Assembly: GCA_041161065.1 (NCBI GenBank)
Contig: JBEAVE010000027.1
Location: 1-9,699, forward strand
Direction of reading: 5' to 3'
Length of the DNA stretch: 9,699 nt
Source: DYRG01 sp041161065
GTDB taxonomy: Bacteria > Pseudomonadota > Gammaproteobacteria > Beggiatoales > Beggiatoaceae
Under the pieces are notes generated by a model that saw only the letters and a list, made by a program, of their open reading frames with translations, made no database searches and was not told where the DNA came from. Both the position numbers and the translations under genes were made by a program. Of this stretch, positions 1 to 6,555 are shown piece by piece; positions within the stretch are counted from its first letter, which is position 1, and each line of letters opens with the position of its first letter.

Positions 1-107
1 CCTGAACCCGTTGAGCCATTTTTCACTACTTTTAAACTGTTACAATAACGACATCTCATTTTCTTTCCTCTACTTTCCTCTAAATTCTTACATTATATCA
101 CTATTAT

Positions 108-872
108 ATGCACCACTACCGTAAAATGAACGCTTATTATCCGTATGCGGGTTTTGCGGCTTTTATTTGGCGTTTAATTCTAACCACTGGTACGGGTTCA
201 ATCTTTGGTTTCTTGGTTTCAAGAGCTGCTTATGATACGGCGATTTTAGCACCCTTATTTATTTCATTATCTTTATCGTTAGGAACAGCGGTCTTTTTAA
301 TGACTTTAATGGCGGTTTCTAAAATAAGCAATCGTGAATTAGGTGATGCGGTTGTTCGGCGTTTAAGTCGTTTATTAGGTGTTTTTGTTGCACTAACGTT
401 TTATTTCGTGGTGGTTTATCATTTGAGCAATGCGTATTTAGCGAAAGAAACTGCTTTTGAAACATTTATTTTATTCACGGGAAATCCTTATCCAATGTTG
501 TTATGGTTTGGATTTGGCATTGTGGGAACGTTATTACCTTTGTTATTGATTTATACCCCACAATTTGATCGTACCCCTGAATTTAGTGTTTTAGCGTCTT
601 TTTTAGTGATGTTAGGAGCGTTTTGTTTATTATATGTGATTATCATTGGTGGACAAGCCTTTCCTTTAGAAATCTTTCCGGGTAAAGAAGTCTTAGAATC
701 TTCTTTTGGTGATGCAAACAAAATTCACCCTTATGTACCAACGATTTGGGAGATTTTATTAGGATTTGCGGGTATTGCAATTGCTTTAATTGCAGCATTT
801 CTCGCGTCATGGGTTTTACCCTTTTTCCCAGAAACCCTCGCCAACGCCGCCGTCGATCCTCACTTAAAATAA
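108..872 (+). CDS. dsrP: DsrP-like (NrfD family) membrane protein, C-terminal portion only
   Basis: DsrP is the quinone-interacting NrfD-family membrane subunit of the DsrMKJOP complex, which passes electrons between the membrane and sulfite-reductase-linked sulfur metabolism. The 254 residues show six hydrophobic helices, at about 15-37, 46-70, 90-108, 129-149, 159-181 and 213-239. Family-like stretches are WRLILTTGTGSIFGF (21-35), YVIIIGGQAFPL (176-187) and the tail ending AVDPHLK. Full DsrP is about 400 residues with about ten helices, so the first four helices are missing. An in-frame TAA at 81-83 closes the frame upstream, and none of the three forward frames of bases 1-107 carries DsrP-like sequence. 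No Shine-Dalgarno precedes ATG 108 or the next ATG (126). I infer a 5'-truncated remnant or partial duplicate, though the retained frame is intact to its natural end. Assignment to DsrP rather than another NrfD relative is from remembered family sequence. Confidence 0.7.
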   Translation: MHHYRKMNAYYPYAGFAAFIWRLILTTGTGSIFGFLVSRAAYDTAILAPLFISLSLSLGTAVFLMTLMAVSKISNRELGDAVVRRLSRLLGVFVALTFYFVVVYHLSNAYLAKETAFETFILFTGNPYPMLLWFGFGIVGTLLPLLLIYTPQFDRTPEFSVLASFLVMLGAFCLLYVIIIGGQAFPLEIFPGKEVLESSFGDANKIHPYVPTIWEILLGFAGIAIALIAAFLASWVLPFFPETLANAAVDPHLK

Positions 873-934
873 CCCTTTGATTATCCTCAATAAAAAAGCC
901 TACAAATCCAAATTTGTGGGCTTTTTTATTTGAT
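870..934. repeat. Direct repeat copy A (stop codon plus terminator)
   Basis: This 65-bp sequence begins at the TAA of the dsrP-like gene and matches 2083-2149, which begins at the TAA of the next gene. By eye about 58 of 67 aligned columns are identical, with one 2-nt gap. The shared part includes about 20 bases ahead of the hairpin (TTTGATTATCCTCAATAAAA region) that a terminator does not need. This points to duplication rather than chance similarity of two terminators. Confidence 0.85.
892..930 (+). terminator. Rho-independent terminator after the dsrP-like gene (bidirectional)
   Basis: A 12-bp stem pairs 896-907 with 912-923 around a CCAA loop. It contains one T-G wobble (901/918) and is followed by a run of six T at 922-927. 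The A-run before the stem gives a U-tract on the opposite strand, so the hairpin should work in both directions. Confidence 0.85.
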
Positions 935-942
935 GGTATAAT
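914..942 (+). promoter_or_regulatory. Candidate sigma-70 promoter for the SMEK-like gene
   Basis: A perfect TATAAT lies at 937-942, with TTGTGG at 914-919 exactly 17 bp upstream (three of six matches to TTGACA). The -35 element falls inside the right arm of the dsrP terminator stem. The start codon is about 100 bp downstream, which would leave a fairly long leader. The -10 match is strong and the -35 weak, and no transcript data are available. Confidence 0.4.
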
Positions 943-1041
943 TGCCTTAAATTACTCGTCAGTGAAAATTCGACTCCGATTTAATTGTTTCCTCTGCCCC
1001 ATGTACATTAGATATTGAACTACCCAAAGGAATATTGTCCT

Positions 1042-2085
1042 ATGACTACTAAAAGAGATAATGCTCTCAGGAACATAGAAGAGGCATTTACTAGGTTCTG
1101 TACAAAAGTGAACTTGCAAAACAAAATAGGACGTTTCGATATAAACAAAAGTGCTGAAAGATTTTTCATGCCTATTTTAAACATCACAGAAGAGCTTGAT
1201 TTGCAAGATATGAATATTATTCAAATTAATTATCCTGCTATTGATCTTGGAGACAGTAAAAAGAAAGTTTCTGTACAAATAACATCCAATTTAACAAAGA
1301 AGAAATTCGATGAGACTATAGATATATTCAAGAAGAATGAACAACTCAATAAAGGTTTCAACAAAATTATTTTTTTTATCATCTCAAACGAAAAAGAACC
1401 TTCTTTCCGAGATAAAGATATAAAAACTGAAATTATTAATTTATCTAATCTTTATAAAAAAATATCCCATCTCGATGACAGCAAGATTTTTAATATAGAC
1501 AACTATGTGCGAGAAAATTTTAATTCTATAATGGAAAAACCATTTGATGAAAGTATATATAAAATATATAAACACTTAGTTGATCAAATTACTGAAAAGA
1601 TGAAATTAGAAAGTTGGCAAATAATAAGTGAGAATTTAACTGCAACTTCAATTAATGAGCCTATAGTTGACGGGTTTTATGAGGCTATAAAGTTGATATT
1701 TATAACTGATCCTACCATTTTAAAAACTATACCCTCTCTTGGAGAATCAATGATTGAATTGGCTCATAGAACGAAAGAGTTAATACATCATTTCACTAAA
1801 TCAAATTGTTGTAATTATCATACTCCTTCTAATCCTGCCTACGGAGGATATTGGAAATGGGAAAAACGACTTTCTCGGTATAATGCTAAGTGGCGAGAAG
1901 AGTTGAACGGAAAACATAACGATCTAGCTCACGCTCTAAATCTTTTTGCAATTGAAGTTAGAAAACATAAGATTGATCCAGAATATTTTATGGGACGGCA
2001 GTTTGTTATTCATGGAAATTGTAACTCTTCACTAGAAGAGGTGATTATAATACCAGAAAATTTTGCAATTCCTATTGTCAAATAA
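1042..2085 (+). CDS. SMEK-domain-like protein of unknown function, putative accessory/conflict gene
   Basis: The start ATG 1042 is chosen because AAAGGA (1026-1031) sits 10 nt upstream; an in-frame TTG at 1015 lies further up without a ribosome site. The product is 347 aa, with no signal peptide or membrane helix. Residues about 5-120 resemble the SMEK domain found N-terminal in many bacterial accessory proteins: an amphipathic helical start, then NYPAIDLGD (63-71), VSVQIT (76-81) and a hydrophobic strand KIIFFIIS (108-115). The D-x-G then Q-x-T arrangement recalls a degenerate restriction-endonuclease-like core, which is only a suggestion. The C-terminal half has a Cys/His/aromatic-rich patch (SNCCNYHTP, then GGYWKWEKR) and a charged helix; I do not recognise it. 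The DNA is clearly more AT-rich than its neighbours, with many ATA, AGA and AAA codons, and the gene sits alone between duplicated terminators. Both suggest horizontal acquisition. A role in phage defence or another conflict is inference. Confidence 0.7.
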   Translation: MTTKRDNALRNIEEAFTRFCTKVNLQNKIGRFDINKSAERFFMPILNITEELDLQDMNIIQINYPAIDLGDSKKKVSVQITSNLTKKKFDETIDIFKKNEQLNKGFNKIIFFIISNEKEPSFRDKDIKTEIINLSNLYKKISHLDDSKIFNIDNYVRENFNSIMEKPFDESIYKIYKHLVDQITEKMKLESWQIISENLTATSINEPIVDGFYEAIKLIFITDPTILKTIPSLGESMIELAHRTKELIHHFTKSNCCNYHTPSNPAYGGYWKWEKRLSRYNAKWREELNGKHNDLAHALNLFAIEVRKHKIDPEYFMGRQFVIHGNCNSSLEEVIIIPENFAIPIVK

Positions 2086-2149
2086 CCTTTTGATTATCCT
2101 CAATAAAATAAAGCCCGCAAATTCAAATTTGTGGGCTTTTTCTTTCGAT
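2083..2149. repeat. Direct repeat copy B (stop codon plus terminator)
   Basis: This is the second copy of the 870-934 sequence, again starting exactly at a TAA stop codon, here that of the SMEK-like gene. Differences from copy A include a 2-nt insertion in the A-run, two changes in the left stem arm, one in the loop and three in the tail. Both stem changes keep pairing: T-G becomes C-G, and A-T becomes G-T. Confidence 0.85.
2109..2146 (+). terminator. Bidirectional rho-independent terminator between SMEK-like gene and nirJ
   Basis: A 12-bp stem pairs 2111-2122 with 2127-2138 around a TCAA loop, followed by T5 at 2137-2141 and more T/C. On the minus strand the same hairpin is followed by TTTATTTTATT, so it can also end the convergent plpD-nirJ transcript. 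No other nirJ terminator is visible between 2150 and 2348. Confidence 0.85.
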
Positions 2150-2348
2150 TAAAAGCTATATTTTACTTTTATCACATAAAATAGGTAATTGTATGAATAT
2201 TAAAGATTTTGGTAGTGATGCAGAACAGTGTGAAATACTGCTCTAACTTCTTGAAAAATAAAGACCATCATTCGCTAAATGCACCACTACCCCCATTTTA
2301 TTTAGCATTATCATTTTTCTCTTCCTTTTAATTTAATATCATTTTGAT
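2150..2348. other. Gene-poor convergent intergenic region
   Basis: This is AT-rich sequence between two genes that end facing each other. It holds a 17-codon ATG frame (2193-2246, peptide MNIKDFGSDAEQCEILL), too short to call, and a 7-bp inverted repeat GCTAAAT/ATTTAGC (2274-2280 and 2300-2306) with a 19-nt loop and no clear T-run. It also holds a second copy of the 13-mer ATGCACCACTACC (2279-2291) that begins the dsrP-like frame at 108. I see no convincing gene; it could be decayed coding sequence. Confidence 0.5.
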
Positions 2349-3491
2349 TTATGCACTACCCAAAATTTCTTCATCGGTTAAATAACAACCCGGGTCTTCT
2401 GCCCAGAAATCCCCTGTCAATTGGTAGGCTCTCACCCGAGTATTTCCATTACAAATCATTTGAAATCGACATTTTCCACACCGACCTTTTAATGGACGAG
2501 GACGTTGTTTCAAACCCGCCATTAACGGATCAGAAATATCTTGCCAAATCTCTGAGAATGGACGTTCTTTTACATTTCCTAAAGAATAATTCCACCAAAA
2601 TGTATCGGGGTGAACATTACCTACATTATCAATATTTGAAATATTAACACCCGCCGCATTTCCTCCCCAATAAATGAGCTTTTGTTCTAAGTTTTTAGCA
2701 TATTCTGGAAAGTGTTTTTGTACCCACATTAACAAATACACACCATCTGCATCATTATTTCCCGATACAAACTCATAAGTTTTATTATTTTGTAATCCAT
2801 TCCAAGCCCGTTCAAATAGATTATCCATTGCTTGACGACTCATTTGGTGAAATACATCTGTTTTACGATTTTTATTACCTCGACCTGCATAATTCAAATG
2901 CGATAAATAAAACTTATCGATGTTTTCAGTTTCTAACAAATCTAACACCCCATTGAAATCATGTTGATTATCTTGCGTTAAAGTAAAACGAATCCCGATT
3001 TTAATCCCATTTTCTCTACATAATCGCACAGCATTCAATGAAGATTGATAAGCCCCTTTCAACCGTCGAAATTTATCATGGGTTTCTTCAATTCCATCTA
3101 AACTAATACCTACATAATCATAACCCATTTTGGCAATGTTCTCGATATTGTTTTGACCTATTAATGTTCCATTGCTCGACAAACCTACATAAAAACCCAT
3201 TTGTTTTGCCATTTGAGAAATCTCAAAAATATCTTTCCTCAATAAAGGTTCGCCTCCCGATAAAATTAAAACAGAAACCCCAAATTGTTTCAAATCTTCC
3301 AAAGTTTTAAAGACTTCATCGGTAGTTAATTCATGAGGAAAGTCTTTATCCGCAGAAATAGAATAGCAATGCTTACACGTCAAATTACAACGCCGAATTA
3401 AATTCCAAATAACTACTGGTGCTTTAGGTTTGGGAGGTTGTGTTGAAATGGGATTTTGTAATGTTTTTAGGTAATGTGTAATGCGTAACAT
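2349..3491 (-). CDS. nirJ: NirJ, heme d1 biosynthesis radical SAM protein
   Basis: NirJ acts in heme d1 formation, removing two propionate side chains from the siroheme-derived porphyrin precursor. Heme d1 is the cofactor of cytochrome cd1 nitrite reductase (NirS), so the enzyme is tied to denitrification. The 380-aa protein has the usual family length. It carries the radical SAM cluster motif C35-x3-C39-x2-C42, GGEP at 79-82 for SAM binding, and the NirJ-type stretches SHLNYAGRGNKNR (197-209), FVSGNNDADGVYLL (241-254) and NVHPDTFWW (292-300). A C-terminal Cys set (C338, C341, C347, C369) fits the SPASM-like second iron-sulfur cluster. GAGG (complement of 3497-3500) sits 5 nt before the ATG. 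It follows plpD on the same strand after 74 bp and may be co-transcribed. No nirS, nirF or nirD/L/G/H gene is in the window. A related SPASM enzyme is the alternative, but the similarity runs end to end. Confidence 0.88.
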   Translation of the reverse strand: MLRITHYLKTLQNPISTQPPKPKAPVVIWNLIRRCNLTCKHCYSISADKDFPHELTTDEVFKTLEDLKQFGVSVLILSGGEPLLRKDIFEISQMAKQMGFYVGLSSNGTLIGQNNIENIAKMGYDYVGISLDGIEETHDKFRRLKGAYQSSLNAVRLCRENGIKIGIRFTLTQDNQHDFNGVLDLLETENIDKFYLSHLNYAGRGNKNRKTDVFHQMSRQAMDNLFERAWNGLQNNKTYEFVSGNNDADGVYLLMWVQKHFPEYAKNLEQKLIYWGGNAAGVNISNIDNVGNVHPDTFWWNYSLGNVKERPFSEIWQDISDPLMAGLKQRPRPLKGRCGKCRFQMICNGNTRVRAYQLTGDFWAEDPGCYLTDEEILGSA

Positions 3492-3565
3492 AAAAGCCTC
3501 TTATTTGATGTAATCACCTAGCCATTGAAACATAATAAATATCATGATGCGTTGAGCTATATCAA

Positions 3566-5791
3566 CTAAAATTCATTACCTAAAGAAAATAAATAACGCA
3601 CATCGCCGCCTTCTGTGTAACCCATTCCAAAAAATAAGCTACCTACATTTGTATCCCAAATTAACCCACCTAATCCGCCGACTAATAATTTATTGAAACT
3701 AATTCGTTCGGGTTTTAACCATGCTTTACCCGCGTGGAGAGAGGCGAATAATCGGACATCAGAGAAACTACGCAAGGGTGCAATGAAATCGGGATTTAAG
3801 AACGCGCCAATTTGTCCAAAAATCGCTTCAGAACCCATAACGCTATATTGTGGATAACCCGCTAGAAAGGCTGTTCCTCCCAAAGAAAAGAAATCATGCG
3901 GAGGAGGATTACTTCCAAATGCAGTCGCCGCAAATAAACGGGTTTCTAAGGCTAATTTAGGGTGCAAAGGAAAATAACGGGTTGCATCAATTGAAAGCAA
4001 TGAATAGCGGTTTTTTCCTCCAAGTGATTTGTTATGAAATTCGCCTTGTAGTTTAACTTTACTGCCTGTGGTTGAAAACAAACGGGCGTTTAAAGAATCA
4101 TACAAATAATTTAGAATAAGTGCTGGTTCGTGGATTCCTGTTTTAGGATAGAGATTATTTTCTCCCGCTTGTAATTGTCCCGTATCAGAAATGTAACGCA
4201 TACCGATTTTGAGCTCTGAACGATTAGAAATGTTTATACCTAAATCAATTCCAGCTCGATAACCTTGCACTAAATAACTGGCTTTAGCAATTTTATTGGT
4301 TGATTCAAAAATATCAACGAATCGACGTTGCAACTTGAAATAAGGTGCGATAAAGAAACGTCCTTTGTAATCTAATGGTTGATAAAACTCGGTAAAATAA
4401 TAATATTCATTACCCATTTTGAATTCATTAATCCATTCTCCACCATAAGGCGTTGCATTCAAATAAGAATGGCGCAATAACGCATTGAAATCGGCGCGGC
4501 GATCAAATCCAGTGGTTGCATTTATTCCTAAGCGTAAATAATGCGGTCCCCAGCTTTTTTCATCAACATTAAATAAAACACCTTGTTCACCTTGTTCATT
4601 TTGAGTAATATGGTAAGTGACTTGTCCAATATCATCTAAACGGGTTAATTGTCGGGCACTGGATTCTAAATCAGCAATGTTTAATGTTTTGTTTTGCAAA
4701 TGTCCCACTCGTGCTTCTAACAGTTTCTCACTGGTTCTTTGATTTCCTTTGAAACTAATAAAAGCGGGTTGAATGGTTTGAGTTTTAACGCTGTCGGGGA
4801 TTTTTGCTTGAATTTGTTGTTGATAAATGGCGTATTCGTCGGGAGATAATGCTAAACCACTTAATAATGCGGTTTTGCTCATGACAGATTCATAACCCCG
4901 TTGAATTAAAATGTCGGCTTTCTCAAAATCGGCGGCGGTGAATTCTTCAATATTGGGTTCAATAAGCACATCAGGCGATTTCAAAGATTGTAATGATTGT
5001 AATGTATTTTGCACTAAAGCCGCATCGACGGATTGTAAAGCAACAGTAACAAAAGAACTACTTTGATCGGCTTTGCCTAAAGGGGAGGAAATGTTAATGG
5101 CAATTACTAAATCTGCGCCCATGTTTCTCACGACATCGACGGGTAAGTTGTTTAAAATTCCTCCATCAACTAACAAATGCTGATCGATTTCTACGGGAGA
5201 AAATGCAAAGGGTACGGACATGGTCGCGCGTAATGCCATTGCGAGATTACCTTTTTCTAAGACAATGGGTTTGGCTTGATTGATGTCCGTTGCAACGCAT
5301 TTGAAAGGAATGGGTAATTGGGTGAAATGGGCTAATTCGATGCCGCGCGTGTAACGATGTAATGTTAAGAAAAGTTCTTGTCCGCCGAGAAATCCCGAAG
5401 AAATAATTTGTTCGGAACTTAAGCCGGCTTCTAAAATAGGAATAAAGCGATTTAATTGTTGTTTGTCGCGTAAAGAAAGTTCTTCGCGCGGGGGGATACT
5501 TGAAAAAACTTTTTTCCAATCTATTTCGTGGAGAACGGCTTGGCGAAGGGCTTGCGTGGTCAAACCACTGGCGTATAATCCCCCGACAACGCCGCCCATG
5601 CTTGTGCCGCTGAGAAAGGCAATCGGAACTCTAAGTTCTTCAAGGGCTTGCAATACGCCAATATGTGCCAATCCCCGCGCGCCGCCGCCCGATAACGTTA
5701 AACCGATGCGGGGTTTTTCAAGCGCAAAGGTCGCGGTAGAATAGATTAAAAAGATTAAATAAACTAAATACTTAAATCGCATAAAAAACAT
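3566..5791 (-). CDS. PlpD-type patatin phospholipase with POTRA and outer-membrane beta-barrel
   Basis: This is a type Vd (PlpD-family) autotransporter, in which a patatin lipase is carried by its own Omp85-like barrel. Residues 1-23 form a signal peptide with a cut after ATFA. The patatin domain covers about 26-310, with the oxyanion loop GGGARG (35-40), the nucleophile elbow GTSMG (62-66, Ser64) and the catalytic DGG (209-211), so the Ser-Asp dyad is complete. About 340-412 looks like a single POTRA domain. About 415-741 is a 16-strand-type barrel with many aromatic and Gly residues, ending in a terminal Phe after LFSLGN, a typical BAM recognition signal. The length of 741 is normal for the family. 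The start used has GAGAG a few bases upstream; Met4 is an alternative. The gene is divergent from the CBS-domain gene and upstream of nirJ. It may release or surface-display the lipase; membrane-anchored versions without secretion are also known. The substrate (phospholipase A1 or lipase activity) cannot be read from the sequence. Confidence 0.9.
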   Translation of the reverse strand: MFFMRFKYLVYLIFLIYSTATFALEKPRIGLTLSGGGARGLAHIGVLQALEELRVPIAFLSGTSMGGVVGGLYASGLTTQALRQAVLHEIDWKKVFSSIPPREELSLRDKQQLNRFIPILEAGLSSEQIISSGFLGGQELFLTLHRYTRGIELAHFTQLPIPFKCVATDINQAKPIVLEKGNLAMALRATMSVPFAFSPVEIDQHLLVDGGILNNLPVDVVRNMGADLVIAINISSPLGKADQSSSFVTVALQSVDAALVQNTLQSLQSLKSPDVLIEPNIEEFTAADFEKADILIQRGYESVMSKTALLSGLALSPDEYAIYQQQIQAKIPDSVKTQTIQPAFISFKGNQRTSEKLLEARVGHLQNKTLNIADLESSARQLTRLDDIGQVTYHITQNEQGEQGVLFNVDEKSWGPHYLRLGINATTGFDRRADFNALLRHSYLNATPYGGEWINEFKMGNEYYYFTEFYQPLDYKGRFFIAPYFKLQRRFVDIFESTNKIAKASYLVQGYRAGIDLGINISNRSELKIGMRYISDTGQLQAGENNLYPKTGIHEPALILNYLYDSLNARLFSTTGSKVKLQGEFHNKSLGGKNRYSLLSIDATRYFPLHPKLALETRLFAATAFGSNPPPHDFFSLGGTAFLAGYPQYSVMGSEAIFGQIGAFLNPDFIAPLRSFSDVRLFASLHAGKAWLKPERISFNKLLVGGLGGLIWDTNVGSLFFGMGYTEGGDVRYLFSLGNEF

Positions 5792-5819
5792 TTTCTCTCA
5801 AACAACAAAAATTCTATTG

Positions 5820-5841
5820 TGGCACAATTCACCCTGTGCCA
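5820..5841. promoter_or_regulatory. Spaced perfect inverted repeat in divergent control region, candidate operator
   Basis: TGGCACA (5820-5826) and TGTGCCA (5835-5841) are perfect inverted arms separated by 8 bp, a 22-bp dyad typical of a dimeric regulator site. It lies in the 90-bp gap between the plpD and CBS-gene starts, 28 bp from plpD and 40 bp from the CBS ATG. On the minus strand it overlaps TTGGCA, with TAGAAT further downstream (spacing about 20). It could therefore control one or both genes, or form a leader hairpin in the CBS mRNA. Confidence 0.45.
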
Positions 5842-5881
5842 ACATATTAAACCAACATTACCCCAACTCGAGGAGAATATC

Positions 5882-6463
5882 ATGGGTTACGCCGTACTTA
5901 ATTTTGCCCCGCTCAAAACCGACAATCAATTTTATTTGGTCGAACCCGGTGAGCGGTTGTTGAACGAAGACAGCCCCGCGCTCAAAGTCATGACCGATTT
6001 CAAATATGTGATGCCTGTCACCATCGACGTGAATGCCAGCATCGAATACGCCAATAACAAAATGAAATTAGCCGGCGTGCGGTTGTTATTGGTCACCGAT
6101 GACGATGATGGCAACAGCATTCAGGGAATTATCAGCGCGACCACCATTTTGGGCGAACGTCCAATCAAAATGGCGCAGGAATTACGGGTTTCCTTTGCGG
6201 ATTTGACCGTCAAAATGCTCATGACCGCGCAACCCGACATTAAAGCCATCAACATGATCAGCCTCAAAGACGCACGGATCGGGCATATTATCAGCACAAT
6301 GAAAGAGATCGGGCGCAAACATTTGTTGGTCACGGATATTGATGAAAAAGGGCGTTCGGTGGTTCGCGGATTGTTTTCGATCACCCAAATCAACAAACAA
6401 CTCGGCAGAACCGGCGAAACCCAAGTCCGTCCCGCTGATTCTCTCGCACAATTGGTGAGATAA
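5882..6463 (+). CDS. Tandem CBS-domain protein
   Basis: This is a 193-aa soluble protein made essentially of two CBS domains (about 36-92 and 107-172), a Bateman module that usually binds adenine nucleotides such as AMP, ATP or SAM. Typical CBS strand/helix elements are VRLLLVTDDDDG (66-77) followed by IQGIISATTIL (80-90), and HLLVTDIDEKG (147-157) followed by VVRGLFSITQI (160-170). No catalytic or transporter domain is attached, so it is probably a stand-alone sensor or regulatory partner whose target is unknown. ATG 5882 is preferred because GAGGAG (5870-5875) lies 6 nt upstream. A longer in-frame GTG start at 5819 overlaps the inverted repeat and lacks a ribosome site. Codon use is GC-richer than in plpD. 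It starts a plus-strand block with the lipoprotein 92 bp downstream. Confidence 0.85.
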   Translation: MGYAVLNFAPLKTDNQFYLVEPGERLLNEDSPALKVMTDFKYVMPVTIDVNASIEYANNKMKLAGVRLLLVTDDDDGNSIQGIISATTILGERPIKMAQELRVSFADLTVKMLMTAQPDIKAINMISLKDARIGHIISTMKEIGRKHLLVTDIDEKGRSVVRGLFSITQINKQLGRTGETQVRPADSLAQLVR

Positions 6464-6475
6464 TCCTCAAATAGA

Positions 6476-6525
6476 GATGAGTGTTTTTTGTAATTTGTTG
6501 AATAATCACGAAAATTACACTCGTC
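6476..6525 (+). other. Imperfect hairpin between the CBS gene and the lipoprotein gene
   Basis: The outer arms GATGAGT (6476-6482) and ACTCGTC (6519-6525) pair with one G-T wobble. The inner arms GTAATTT (6490-6496) and AAATTAC (6512-6518) pair fully. A 7-nt T-rich bulge (6483-6489) lies on the left side and a 15-nt loop closes it. There is no T-run after the stem, so it is not a standard terminator. It ends 30 nt before the lipoprotein start and could be a leader or processing structure, or chance. Confidence 0.3.
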
Positions 6526-6555
6526 GCGGCAAACATAAATTCGGGGGGAATCAAT

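Noticed and set aside
1..48. In-frame 15-residue tail (PEPVEPFFTTFKLLQ, then TAA) that could be the 3' end of an upstream gene.
   Set aside because: Too short to recognise and open only to the window edge; it may be chance, so it is not listed as a gene.
2193..2246. 17-codon ORF MNIKDFGSDAEQCEILL.
   Set aside because: Weak ribosome site, no recognisable family and no continuation in other frames; could be a decayed gene start but cannot be supported.
2274..2306. GCTAAAT/ATTTAGC inverted repeat as a nirJ terminator.
   Set aside because: Short stem, 19-nt loop and no T-run on the minus strand; the bidirectional hairpin at 2111-2138 is a better candidate.
2351..2647. 98-aa plus-strand ORF.
   Set aside because: Lies wholly antisense to nirJ, whose protein is unambiguous; no ribosome site and no recognisable sequence.
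5463..5744. 93-aa plus-strand ORF and a 90-aa minus-strand ORF (5247-5519).
   Set aside because: Both are out-of-frame shadows of the plpD patatin domain.
5820..5835. TGGCAC resembling a sigma-54 -24 element.
   Set aside because: The required GC-containing -12 (TTGC) element is absent at the right distance on both strands; the dyad explains the sequence better.
5819..5881. N-terminal extension of the CBS protein from GTG 5819.
   Set aside because: The extension overlaps the inverted repeat and lacks a ribosome site, whereas ATG 5882 has GAGGAG at ideal spacing.
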